This document shows, piece after piece, positions 9,695 through 17,267 of a stretch of DNA of 64,000 bases (the stretch's first letter is position 1; each line of letters starts with the position of its first letter). Made by a program: the position numbers and the translations under genes. Below the pieces are notes generated by a model. The model made no database searches. It saw only the letters and a list, made by a program, of their open reading frames with translations, and was not told where the DNA came from. Source of the DNA: Ferrovibrio sp. MS7 (lineage in GTDB: Bacteria > Pseudomonadota > Alphaproteobacteria > Ferrovibrionales > Ferrovibrionaceae); contig NZ_JBBKBA010000001.1 in the NCBI RefSeq assembly GCF_038404985.1, forward strand, positions 1,392,001-1,456,000, given 5' to 3'.

Positions 9695-9710
9695 TGGCAA
9701 ACAAATTGCT
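9695..9710 (+). promoter_or_regulatory. Possible sigma-54 promoter before the diaminopropionate lyase operon
   Basis: TGGCAAA-CAAA-TTGCT fits the -24/-12 consensus, with invariant GG (9696-9697) and GC (9708-9709) separated by ten bases. The predicted start of transcription, about base 9721, is only two bases before the ATG, giving a leaderless message, and no ribosome site precedes the ATG. Either the mRNA is leaderless or the match is fortuitous. Confidence 0.4.
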
Positions 9711-9722
9711 TAACCTTCCGGC

Positions 9723-10835
9723 ATGATTGCCTGGTTCGAGAATCCCCGCCGGCTTGCCGAGGCCTATCCGCTTGGCCTGCAGGCCATCCAGTCGCATGCG
9801 GCGCTCGCCGAGGCACGCCGGGTCATCGCCGGCTGGCCGGGCTATGCCCCGACGCCCCTGCATTCCCTGGACATCATGGCGCGGACGGAAGGCTTAGCCG
9901 CGATCCGCTACAAGGATGAGGCCGGGCGGTTCGGCCTTGGCAGCTTCAAGGCGCTCGGCGGTGCCTATGCCGTCTGGCGGCTGTTGCAGAAACAGGGGCC
10001 TGGCGGCAAGCGCATCACCGTCACCTGCGCCACCGATGGCAACCATGGCCGCTCGGTAGCCTGGGGGGCGCAGAATTTTGGCTGCGCCTGCGTCATTTAT
10101 GTCCATGCCGCGGTAAGTCAGGGCCGCGTCGATGCCATCGCCCGCTATGGCGCCGAGGTGCGCCGTGTTGCCGGCAATTATGACGATGCGGTGCGTCAGG
10201 CGCAGCGCGATGCCGATGCCAATGGCTGGTTCGTGGTCTCGGATACCTCCTATCCCGGCTATCGCGATGTGCCGCGCGATGTGATGCAGGGCTATGGCGT
10301 GATGGCCGCCGAGGCTTATGAGCAGATGATGCCCGCCGAGTATCCGACGCATGTTTTCGTGCAGGGCGGCGTCGGCGGCCTGGCGGCAGCGGTGCTGGCT
10401 TATCTGTGGCAGCGTTTCGGTGCGGAGCGGCCGCGTTTCGTGGTGGTGGAGCCGGAACGTGCCGCCTGCCTTTATGAGAGCGCGCGGGCCGGCCAGCCGG
10501 TGGTGGTGCCGGGCGATCTCGATACGGTGATGGCGGGTCTGGCCTGCGGCGAAGTCTCGGAACTGGCCTGGGAGATTCTCGATCCCGGCGCCGATGGTTT
10601 CATGACCGTGCCGGACGAGGCGGCGCTTGGGCTGATGCGCCGGCTGGCGGATTGGGGCGTCGTGGCGGGCGAGTCGGCGGTGGCCGGGCTTGCCGGGGCG
10701 CTGGCGGCACGACAGGCCGGCCTGTTCGGTGTCGATGCAGCCTCGCGGCTGCTGGTTTTCGGTAGTGAGGGCGCCACTGATCCGGCATTGTATCGCCAGA
10801 TCGTCGGGCGTGGGCATGAAGAGGTGACGACATGA
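9723..10835 (+). CDS. dpaL: Diaminopropionate ammonia-lyase
   Basis: This 370-residue fold type II PLP enzyme converts 2,3-diaminopropionate to pyruvate and two ammonia. RFGLGSFKALGGAYAV contains the PLP-binding Lys76, matching the family position. TDGNHGRSVAWGAQ is the substrate/cofactor loop, VQGGVGGLAAAV the phosphate-binding glycine loop, and FGSEGATD the C-terminal PLP pocket. It is somewhat shorter than the roughly 400-residue E. coli YgeX. Its stop overlaps the next gene as ATGA. In E. coli ygeX lies with an M20 hydrolase (ygeY), a hydantoinase and molybdenum hydroxylase genes, much as here. Confidence 0.88.
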   Translation: MIAWFENPRRLAEAYPLGLQAIQSHAALAEARRVIAGWPGYAPTPLHSLDIMARTEGLAAIRYKDEAGRFGLGSFKALGGAYAVWRLLQKQGPGGKRITVTCATDGNHGRSVAWGAQNFGCACVIYVHAAVSQGRVDAIARYGAEVRRVAGNYDDAVRQAQRDADANGWFVVSDTSYPGYRDVPRDVMQGYGVMAAEAYEQMMPAEYPTHVFVQGGVGGLAAAVLAYLWQRFGAERPRFVVVEPERAACLYESARAGQPVVVPGDLDTVMAGLACGEVSELAWEILDPGADGFMTVPDEAALGLMRRLADWGVVAGESAVAGLAGALAARQAGLFGVDAASRLLVFGSEGATDPALYRQIVGRGHEEVTT

Positions 10836-12061
10836 GCACAGATCTACGCATCAATGGCGCGCGATTGTCGCAAAGGCTGGAAGAGCTGGGCCAGATCGGC
10901 GGTCTGCCCGGTGGTGGCAATGCCCGGCTTGCCTTCACCGATGAGGACAAGCAGGGCCGCGATCTGGTGTCCGGCTGGATGCGCCAACTTGGCCTGGAGG
11001 TGACGGTCGACAAGATCGGCAACACCATCGGGGTGCGGAAGGGCCGGGAAGAGGGGCCGCCGGTGATGACTGGCTCGCATATCGACACTGTCCGCACCGG
11101 CGGCCGCTACGACGGCAATCTCGGCGTCATCGCCGGCCTGGAAGTGATCGAACGGCTGAACGAAGCCGGCATTACCACGCGGCGCCCGCTGGCGGTGGCA
11201 TTCTTTTCCAATGAGGAAGGCGCCCGCTTCCATCCCGATATCATGGGCAGCATGGTCTATACCGGCCAGCTCGATCTCGACCACGCCTATGAGGTGGTGG
11301 GTATCGATGGCAAGGTCTGTGGCGACGAACTCAAGCGTATCGGTTATTGCGGCCCGGCCGAGCCCGGCTGGCTGAAGCCCCATGCCTTCGTGGAATTGCA
11401 TATCGAGCAGGGGCCGATTCTGGAGGCGGAAGGACTGACCATCGGCGCTGTCGATGGGGTGCAGGGTATCTCGTGGACCGAGGTGACCGTGGAGGGTGTT
11501 TCTGCCCATGCCGGCACCACGCCGATGCGGTTGAGGAAGGATGCCGGCTATGCCGCCGCTGAGATCGCCGTGTTTGTACGTCAGCTTACGCGTGAACTGG
11601 GCGGCGGCCAGGTCGGCACGGTCGGCCGCATGGAATTCCGCCCCGGCATCACCAATGTGGTGCCGAACCGCGCGGTGATGACGGTGGATATCCGCAATCC
11701 CGACGAGGCTGTGCTGCAGCAGGCGGAAGCCAAGCTGTTTGCCTTCCTGGACCAGATCGCCATTGCCGAGGGCGTGAAGATTTCCACCCGGCCGCTGGCC
11801 CGCACCAGGCCCGTGGTATTCGCGCCGCATATGATCGACATGGTGAGCGAGATTGCCGGCGATTTCGGCTACAAGGCGCGGCGCATGACGTCGGGTGCCG
11901 GCCACGACGCCCAGATGATGGCAACGATCTGCCCCACCGGCATGATCTTCGTGCCGAGCGTCAATGGCTTGAGCCATAACGTGAAAGAGCATACAGAGCC
12001 GGCCGATCTCGAAGCTGGCGCCAATATCCTGCTGCGCATGATGCAACGCCTGGCTGCCTGA
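10832..12061 (+). CDS. Zn-dependent M20-family hydrolase, N-carbamoyl-L-amino acid hydrolase / allantoate amidohydrolase type
   Basis: This 409-residue metallo-amidohydrolase has two metal sites. GSHIDTVRTGGRYDGNLGV supplies His83 and bridging Asp94, FFSNEEGARF supplies Glu128/Glu129, ELHIEQGP the next His, and SGAGHDAQMM the C-terminal His. The dimerisation domain includes GVSAHAGTTPM. The family removes carbamoyl groups from L-ureido acids or hydrolyses allantoate/ureidoglycine. It is translationally coupled to the diaminopropionate lyase (ATGA) and to the next hydrolase (TGATG). The context suggests it produces an amino acid such as diaminopropionate from a ureido precursor; that is inference. 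Confidence 0.87.
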   Translation: MSTDLRINGARLSQRLEELGQIGGLPGGGNARLAFTDEDKQGRDLVSGWMRQLGLEVTVDKIGNTIGVRKGREEGPPVMTGSHIDTVRTGGRYDGNLGVIAGLEVIERLNEAGITTRRPLAVAFFSNEEGARFHPDIMGSMVYTGQLDLDHAYEVVGIDGKVCGDELKRIGYCGPAEPGWLKPHAFVELHIEQGPILEAEGLTIGAVDGVQGISWTEVTVEGVSAHAGTTPMRLRKDAGYAAAEIAVFVRQLTRELGGGQVGTVGRMEFRPGITNVVPNRAVMTVDIRNPDEAVLQQAEAKLFAFLDQIAIAEGVKISTRPLARTRPVVFAPHMIDMVSEIAGDFGYKARRMTSGAGHDAQMMATICPTGMIFVPSVNGLSHNVKEHTEPADLEAGANILLRMMQRLAA

Positions 12062-12984
12062 TGCCTCGCCCGCTCACCGTTGGTGCGGCGCAGCTTGGGC
12101 CAATCCAGCGTGCCCATGGCCGCGCCGAGGTGGTGGAGCGCCTGATCGCGCTGCTGCGTGAAGGGCATCGCATGGGCTGCGAATTGGTGGTGTTTCCGGA
12201 ACTGGCGCTTACCACCTTCTTTCCGCGCTGGTTCATGGCCGAGCAGGCCGAGATCGACCTTTTCTTCGAGGCCAGTATGCCCGGGCCGGAAACGCAGAAA
12301 CTGTTCGATGAAGCCAAGCGGCTGAAAATCGGCTTCTATCTGGGCTATGCCGAGATTGCTGGCGAAAAGCGTTACAACACCGCCATCCTGGTCGAACGCG
12401 ACGGCAGCATTGTCGGCAAGTACCGCAAGGTGCATCTGCCCGGCCATGCCGAGCATGAACCCTGGCGCAAATTCCAGCATCTGGAAAAGCGCTATTTCGA
12501 CGAGAGCGATACCGGCTTCCAGGTCTGGCGCGCCTTCGGCGGCATCATCGGCATGGCGATCTGCAACGACCGCCGCTGGCCGGAGACCTACCGCGTCATG
12601 GGCCTGCAGGGCGTCGAGATGATCCTGCTGGGCTATAACACGCCGGTGCATAACCCGCCGGCGCCGGATCATGATGCCCTGTCGCTGTTCCATAATGGCC
12701 TGGTGATGCAGGCCGGCGCCTACCAGAATGGCTGCTGGGTGGTTGGTGTTGCCAAGGCCGGCGAGGAGGAGGGCGTGCCGATGATCGCCGGCAGCCAGAT
12801 CGTCGCGCCTTCGGGTCAGCCGGTGGCGATGGCGCGCACCGAAGGCGATGAACTGATCGTTGCCTGCTGCGATCTCGATGCCGGCTTGAGCTACAAGTCG
12901 ACCACGTTTAATTTTGCCCGGCACCGGATGCCGCAGCATTACGGACTGATCACCAGCCGCAAGGGAGCGGAGCCACCACAATGA
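12061..12984 (+). CDS. N-carbamoyl-D-amino acid hydrolase (nitrilase superfamily)
   Basis: The 307 residues cover the full nitrilase fold and match D-carbamoylase closely along their length: VVFPELALTTFFPRW, GKYRKVHLPGH, ICNDRRWPETYRVMG, NTPVHNPP and the C-terminal HRMPQHYGL. The catalytic triad is Glu47, Lys123 and Cys168. D-carbamoylases release D-amino acid, CO2 and ammonia from N-carbamoyl-D-amino acids made by hydantoinases. A D-specific and an L-specific carbamoylase side by side, plus a racemase-like gene nearby, suggests that both enantiomers of one ureido acid are used. Confidence 0.92.
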   Translation: MPRPLTVGAAQLGPIQRAHGRAEVVERLIALLREGHRMGCELVVFPELALTTFFPRWFMAEQAEIDLFFEASMPGPETQKLFDEAKRLKIGFYLGYAEIAGEKRYNTAILVERDGSIVGKYRKVHLPGHAEHEPWRKFQHLEKRYFDESDTGFQVWRAFGGIIGMAICNDRRWPETYRVMGLQGVEMILLGYNTPVHNPPAPDHDALSLFHNGLVMQAGAYQNGCWVVGVAKAGEEEGVPMIAGSQIVAPSGQPVAMARTEGDELIVACCDLDAGLSYKSTTFNFARHRMPQHYGLITSRKGAEPPQ

Positions 12985-13202
12985 AGAAGAGCGCCACGAA
13001 GAAGCCGGACAAGAATCCGCTGCCGCCGACCCTGGTCGCCGCCATGTTCAATGAAGCCGGTGTGCTGCTGCGCCCGGGCCGCGCCAAAGCTATTGCTGGG
13101 GCGTTGACGCCAGCCCTGACCCGTTTCCGCCCGCTTGCTGCCAAGCTGCCGATGGAGGCCGAGCCCGGCCTGTTCCCAGCAAAGAAGCCGGGAGGCAAGT
13201 GA
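12981..13202 (+). CDS. Small AtzG-like (GatC-like) protein, partner of the next amidase
   Basis: The 73-residue protein overlaps the upstream gene (ATGA) and its stop shares a base with the next ATG. It has a basic N-terminus (KKSATKKPDK), one helical region LVAAMFNEAGVLLRPGRAK, and ends AAKLPMEAEPGLFPAKKPGG. The small AtzG subunit of the cyanuric-acid pathway has the same size, position and end pattern (short helices, then an acidic-proline tail ending FxP) and binds AtzE as GatC binds GatA. I therefore read it as an AtzG-like subunit. Similarity is weak by eye and the call rests on both pattern and context. Confidence 0.55.
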   Translation: MKKSATKKPDKNPLPPTLVAAMFNEAGVLLRPGRAKAIAGALTPALTRFRPLAAKLPMEAEPGLFPAKKPGGK

Positions 13203-14611
13203 TGAGCCAGGATATTGCCCTGCTATCGCTGACCGATGCTGTTGCCGCGCTCAAATCCGGCAAGGTCACATCGCAAGCCCTGGTCGAGGCGGCTCTGGTG
13301 CGCACCGCCGAGTGGCAGCCGAAAGTGAATGCCTTCATCAAGTTGGAATCCGAGACTGCGCTAAAAGCGGCCAAGGCCGCCGACCGCGCCCGCAAGCGCG
13401 GCGCCAAGCTCGGGCCACTCGCCGGCATCCCGCTGGCGCACAAGGACATGTTCTATCGCCAGAACAAGGAAAGCTCCTGCGGTTCGGCGATCCGCCGCCA
13501 CTGGAAGGCGGACAAGACCGCCACGGTACTTGAGCGCCTGGATGCGGCTGGCGCGCTGGATCTTGGCCGCCTCAACATGGCGGAATTCGCTTTCAATCCC
13601 ACCGGGCATAATTATCACTACGGCCATGCCGGCAATCCGTGGAATCCGGCCCGCATCACCGGCGGTTCCTCCAGCGGTTCGGCAGCGGCGGTGGGGGCGC
13701 GGCTGATCTATGGCGCGCTCGGTTCCGATACCGGCGGTTCGATCCGCGAGCCGGCGCATCTTTGCGGCATTGTCGGCATGAAGCCGACCTGGGGCCGTGT
13801 CAGCCGCTATGGCTGCATGCCGCTGAGCTGGTCTCTGGATACCATCGGCCCGATGACCCGCCGTGTCGCCGACAACGCGCTGCTGCTGAAAATCCTCGCT
13901 GGTGCCGATCCGAATGATCCGACGGCGGCGCTGGAAGCGGTGCCGGATTATGTCGCGGCGGCCAAGCCAGGTTCTTTGCGGGGTCTGAAGCTGGCGGTGC
14001 CGCGTGCCTTCTTCTGGGACAAGATGAGCAAGCCGACCGGCCAAGTGCTGGAGCAGGCGATTGCTACCTTCTCCAAGCTCGGTGCCAAGATCATCGAGAT
14101 GACGCCGCCGGACATGGACATGATCACGGCGGCGGCGAATATCGTGATCTCCACGGAAGCCGCCTCGATCCATGGTCCCTGGCTCAAGACCCGGCCGCAT
14201 CTCTATTCCGATGCCATGCGCGCTCGCGTCGAGAATGGCCTGGCATTGAGTGCGGTGGATTACGCCGATGCACTGCGCTGGCGCTCGATTGCGATTGCCG
14301 GCTGGCTGCGTGCCATGAATGGCGCCGATGCGGTGTTTGCGCCGGTGGTGGCCGCCGCCACGCCCAGCATCGCCGAAACCGATCTCGCTGGCCGCCCGGA
14401 AGCCGCCAAGCTGATCGCCTCGCTTACCCGCCTGGTGCGGCCGATCAATTATCTCGGGCTGCCGGGCCTCACGGTGCCGGCCGGCTTCGTGCGCGGCCGC
14501 ATGCCGGTGGGCTTCCAGCTTGTCGGCCAGCCTTTCGGTGAAGCGACGCTCTACCGTTTCGCCGGTGCCTTCGAGGCCAAGGTGCCGACCTACGAGGAAG
14601 TGCCGGGCTGA
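13202..14611 (+). CDS. Amidase signature family protein, AtzE/GatA-like
   Basis: This 469-residue amidase has a complete Ser-cisSer-Lys triad. Counted from the alternative GTG at 13199, these are Lys82 in PLAHKDMF, Ser157 in TGGSSSGSA and Ser181 in SDTGGSIREPA. GGGAGG lies 6-8 bases before ATG 13202. The family hydrolyses C-N amide bonds; AtzE acts on carboxybiuret, GatA on glutamine. Preceded by an AtzG-like gene and by two carbamoylases, it probably deaminates a ureide-type intermediate. It is the last gene of the coupled block that starts at the diaminopropionate lyase. Confidence 0.88.
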   Translation: MSQDIALLSLTDAVAALKSGKVTSQALVEAALVRTAEWQPKVNAFIKLESETALKAAKAADRARKRGAKLGPLAGIPLAHKDMFYRQNKESSCGSAIRRHWKADKTATVLERLDAAGALDLGRLNMAEFAFNPTGHNYHYGHAGNPWNPARITGGSSSGSAAAVGARLIYGALGSDTGGSIREPAHLCGIVGMKPTWGRVSRYGCMPLSWSLDTIGPMTRRVADNALLLKILAGADPNDPTAALEAVPDYVAAAKPGSLRGLKLAVPRAFFWDKMSKPTGQVLEQAIATFSKLGAKIIEMTPPDMDMITAAANIVISTEAASIHGPWLKTRPHLYSDAMRARVENGLALSAVDYADALRWRSIAIAGWLRAMNGADAVFAPVVAAATPSIAETDLAGRPEAAKLIASLTRLVRPINYLGLPGLTVPAGFVRGRMPVGFQLVGQPFGEATLYRFAGAFEAKVPTYEEVPG

Positions 14612-14620
14612 AAATAGGAT

Positions 14621-14640
14621 CGCCGGGTCAAGCCCGGGCA
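14621..14640. repeat. Degenerate copy of the REP-like palindrome
   Basis: CGCCGGG-TCAAG-CCCGGGCA keeps the loop and a 5-base stem core but the outer arm no longer pairs. It lies between the convergent amidase and racemase-like genes and may help end transcription there. Confidence 0.55.
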
Positions 14641-14645
14641 GCTTC

Positions 14646-15377
14646 TTATCCCTTGAGTAAGGACGTGAGTTCGGGACTCAAGCCTGTCGTCGCAATCGGC
14701 CCACGCCAGGCCGGCGATTTCTGGCCGGCTGCCGCCTCGGCCATACGGATCGCCGGGGTCAGGCCATCAATCACCGGCACGCTGACCCGTGCCGCCAGCG
14801 GTTCGATCTGCGCCACCATGCCTGCGCCGCCCAGTACGATCAGCTCGGCGCCATCCTCGGTGATGGCTTTCACGGCGGCTTGATAAATCGCTTCACGCGC
14901 CGCTTCCGGGTTGGCGCCGATCTGGCCGCCATCGGCTTCCAGCACGCGCACACTGGCCAACTGATCCGCCAGCCCCAGCGATGCGGCATATTCGGTCAGC
15001 ATCGGGCCCCAGGCAGCGCCGCCGGTGATAATGGAAAAGCGTTGCGCCTGCGCCGCTGCCGCGTGGCAGCCGGCTTCCGCCATGCCGAAGCAGGGGACAC
15101 CGGCCACGTCTTTCAGCGCTGCCAGGCCGGGATCGCCGAAACAGGCCAGCACCACGGCATCTATGCCATTGCCATACGCCGCCCAGGCCTGGGCATAGGC
15201 ATCCAGCACCGCATACCCGGCAATGGCATAGGCGGCGCGGCTGGCGATCACCTCGGCGCCGAAACGGCCGGTAATTGGGATGATCTCCGTATCCGGACGA
15301 ACGATGGCACGGGACGCCACCGCCAAGCGGTCGGTCATGACTTGGCTGGTATTGCCGTTCAGCAGCAGGAGACGCAT
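14646..15377 (-). CDS. Asp/Glu/hydantoin racemase family protein with one catalytic Cys replaced
   Basis: The 243 residues match the hydantoin/allantoin racemase family: LLLLNGNTSQVMTDR at the N-terminus, LACFGDPGL with the first catalytic Cys79, SIITGGAAWGP, and LIVLGGAGM where the second catalytic Cys (184) is expected. Here residue 184 is Gly (codon GGC instead of TGC). Family members normally use the two Cys as a proton-shuttling pair, so simple two-base racemisation would be impaired. It is convergent with the amidase and divergent from the Dpp-type transporter. It may still isomerise by a one-Cys route or catalyse a decarboxylase-like reaction. Confidence 0.8.
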   Translation of the reverse strand: MRLLLLNGNTSQVMTDRLAVASRAIVRPDTEIIPITGRFGAEVIASRAAYAIAGYAVLDAYAQAWAAYGNGIDAVVLACFGDPGLAALKDVAGVPCFGMAEAGCHAAAAQAQRFSIITGGAAWGPMLTEYAASLGLADQLASVRVLEADGGQIGANPEAAREAIYQAAVKAITEDGAELIVLGGAGMVAQIEPLAARVSVPVIDGLTPAIRMAEAAAGQKSPAWRGPIATTGLSPELTSLLKG

Positions 15378-15431
15378 GGCGCAATCATCCCGGATGCCGC
15401 TTCGCTATTCAACTAACGGCTAAGGTATATG

Positions 15432-15463
15432 GCAAGCCAAAGGTGCCCAATAATTAGGCTTGC
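15432..15463. promoter_or_regulatory. Inverted repeat, possible upstream activator site
   Basis: GCAAGCC (15432-15438) is mirrored by GGCTTGC (15457-15463). The centre lies about 110 bases before the predicted sigma-54 start site, the usual distance for an enhancer-binding activator. The binding protein is unknown. Confidence 0.4.
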
Positions 15464-15532
15464 GCTGGGTTGTTTGTGTGCCGATGGCTTTGCATTCCTC
15501 GCATCTCCTTGGAATCTCGCACATCAATTCCG

Positions 15533-15547
15533 TGGCACGGAGTTTGC
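15533..15547 (+). promoter_or_regulatory. Sigma-54 (RpoN) promoter of the Dpp-type operon
   Basis: TGGCACG-GAGT-TTGC is a full match to the -24/-12 consensus, with GG and GC separated by ten bases. Transcription should start near 15559, leaving a leader of about 25 bases with an AGGA before ATG 15584. This implies control by nitrogen status or another enhancer-binding protein. Confidence 0.75.
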
Positions 15548-15583
15548 GACGCAGCAAACACCTTCCACTGCAGGATCATATCC

Positions 15584-17200
15584 ATGGCCCGCCCAATCTC
15601 TTTTTCCCGCATGCTCAGCCTGGTTGTTGCTACGGCGTTGACAAGCATCGCCGCCACCGGCGCCTTCGCCCAGGGCACGCTGCGCATCGGCATGACCGCT
15701 TCCGACATTCCCCTGACCACCGGCCAGACCGACAATGGCGGCGAAGGCATGCGCTTCCTTGGCTACACAGTCTATGACGCGTTGATCAACTGGGACTTGT
15801 CGAAAGCCGACAAGCCCTCCGATATCGCGCCCGGTCTGGCCGAGAGCTGGGGCGTCGACGCCACCGATAAGACCAAGTGGATATTCAAGATTCGCCAGGG
15901 CGTGAAGTACCACGATGGCAGTGAATTCACTGCCGAAGCCGTGGTGTGGAATTTTGAAAAGCTGCTGAACAAAGATGCGCCGCAATTCGATCCGCGCCAG
16001 TCGGCGCAGGGCCGCTCACGCATCCCCGCCGTCGCCAGCTACAAGGTGGTGGACAAGTACACCCTGGAAATAATCACCAAGTCGCCCGACGCGACACTGC
16101 CCTACCAGCTTGCCTGGATTATGATGTCCTCCCCGGCGCATTGGGAGAAAGTCGGTAAGAACTGGGATGAATATGCCAAGGCGCCGTCTGGCACCGGCCC
16201 ATGGAAGCTGACCGCCTTTGTGCCGCGCGAGCGCGCCGAGATGGTGCCGAACCCGGGCTACTGGGATAAGGCGCGCGTGCCCAAGCTCGACAAGCTGGTG
16301 GTCATCCCGCTGCCTGAGCCGAATGCCCGTATCGCCGCCCTGCGTTCGGGCCAGGTGGACTGGATCGAGTCGCCGGCGCCGGACGCGGTGCCGTCGCTGA
16401 AGAATGCCGGCTTCACCATTGTCACCAATGCCTACCCGCATAACTGGACCTGGCATCTCTCGCGCGCCGAGGGCTCGCCCTGGAACGACATCCGCGTGCG
16501 CAAGGCTGCCAATCTGGCAGTCGATCGCCAGGGCCTCAAGGAATTGCTCGGCGGCATGATGATCCCGGCAGAGGGCTTCTATCCGCCCGGTCACCAGTGG
16601 TTTGGCAATCCCAGTTTCAAGCTGAAGTATGACGTGGCCGCTGCCACCAAGCTGATGGCCGAGGCTGGCTACAGCAAGGCCAAGCCACTGAAGACCAAGG
16701 TACTGATCTCGCCCTCGGGCTCGGGCCAGATGCTGCCGCTGCCGATGAATGAATTCGTGCAGCAGAATCTCGCTGAAATCGGCATCCAGATCGATTTCGA
16801 AGTGGTGGAATGGAACACCCTCATCAACATCTGGCGTGCTGGCTCTAAGCATGAGAGTTCGCGCGGCGGCACGGCGATGAACTACACCTACTTCATTCAG
16901 GATCCGTTCACTGGCGTCATCCGTCATCTCCAGTGCAATCTGGCTCCGCCAGCCGGCACCAACTGGGGCCATTATTGCGATCCTGACATGGACAAGCTGT
17001 TCGACCAGCTGCGCACCACGTTCGACTCTGCCGAGCAGACCAAGGTGATGCAGAAGGTGCATGAGAAGTATGTGGACGATGCGCTGTTCCTGATGGTGAC
17101 GCATGACGTCAACCCGCGTGCCATGACCAACAAGGTCAAGGGCTTTGTGCAGGCGCAGAACTGGTTCCAGGATTTCTCACCCGTCTACATGGTGAAGTAA
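15584..17200 (+). CDS. Peptide/nickel-type ABC transporter substrate-binding protein (SBP family 5, DppA-like)
   Basis: The 538-residue periplasmic protein has a Sec signal (MARPISFSRMLSLVVA, cleavage after about AFA at residue 28). DALINWDLSKADK, PGLAESWGVD, FKIRQGVKYHDGSEFTAE and the RKAANLAVDRQ segment are typical of SBP_bac_5. The chosen ATG fits the promoter and signal peptide; an earlier in-frame start at 15470 would lie upstream of the sigma-54 site. The family binds di/oligopeptides, amino-acid derivatives, glutathione or nickel. Given its neighbours, a ureide or peptide-like nitrogen source is plausible. Confidence 0.92.
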   Translation: MARPISFSRMLSLVVATALTSIAATGAFAQGTLRIGMTASDIPLTTGQTDNGGEGMRFLGYTVYDALINWDLSKADKPSDIAPGLAESWGVDATDKTKWIFKIRQGVKYHDGSEFTAEAVVWNFEKLLNKDAPQFDPRQSAQGRSRIPAVASYKVVDKYTLEIITKSPDATLPYQLAWIMMSSPAHWEKVGKNWDEYAKAPSGTGPWKLTAFVPRERAEMVPNPGYWDKARVPKLDKLVVIPLPEPNARIAALRSGQVDWIESPAPDAVPSLKNAGFTIVTNAYPHNWTWHLSRAEGSPWNDIRVRKAANLAVDRQGLKELLGGMMIPAEGFYPPGHQWFGNPSFKLKYDVAAATKLMAEAGYSKAKPLKTKVLISPSGSGQMLPLPMNEFVQQNLAEIGIQIDFEVVEWNTLINIWRAGSKHESSRGGTAMNYTYFIQDPFTGVIRHLQCNLAPPAGTNWGHYCDPDMDKLFDQLRTTFDSAEQTKVMQKVHEKYVDDALFLMVTHDVNPRAMTNKVKGFVQAQNWFQDFSPVYMVK

Positions 17201-17212
17201 GCGTGTAACCCG

Positions 17213-17240
17213 GGGCCGGGCTGCTCAGCCAGTCCGGCCC
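17213..17240 (+). other. Stem-loop between binding-protein and permease genes
   Basis: GGGCCGG (17213-17219) pairs with CCGGCCC (17234-17240) over a 14-base loop. There is no T-run, so it is more likely an mRNA stabiliser that lets the binding-protein message accumulate than a full terminator. Confidence 0.45.
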
Positions 17241-17267
17241 ATCCCGCCGCCCCACGCCGGATCGTGC

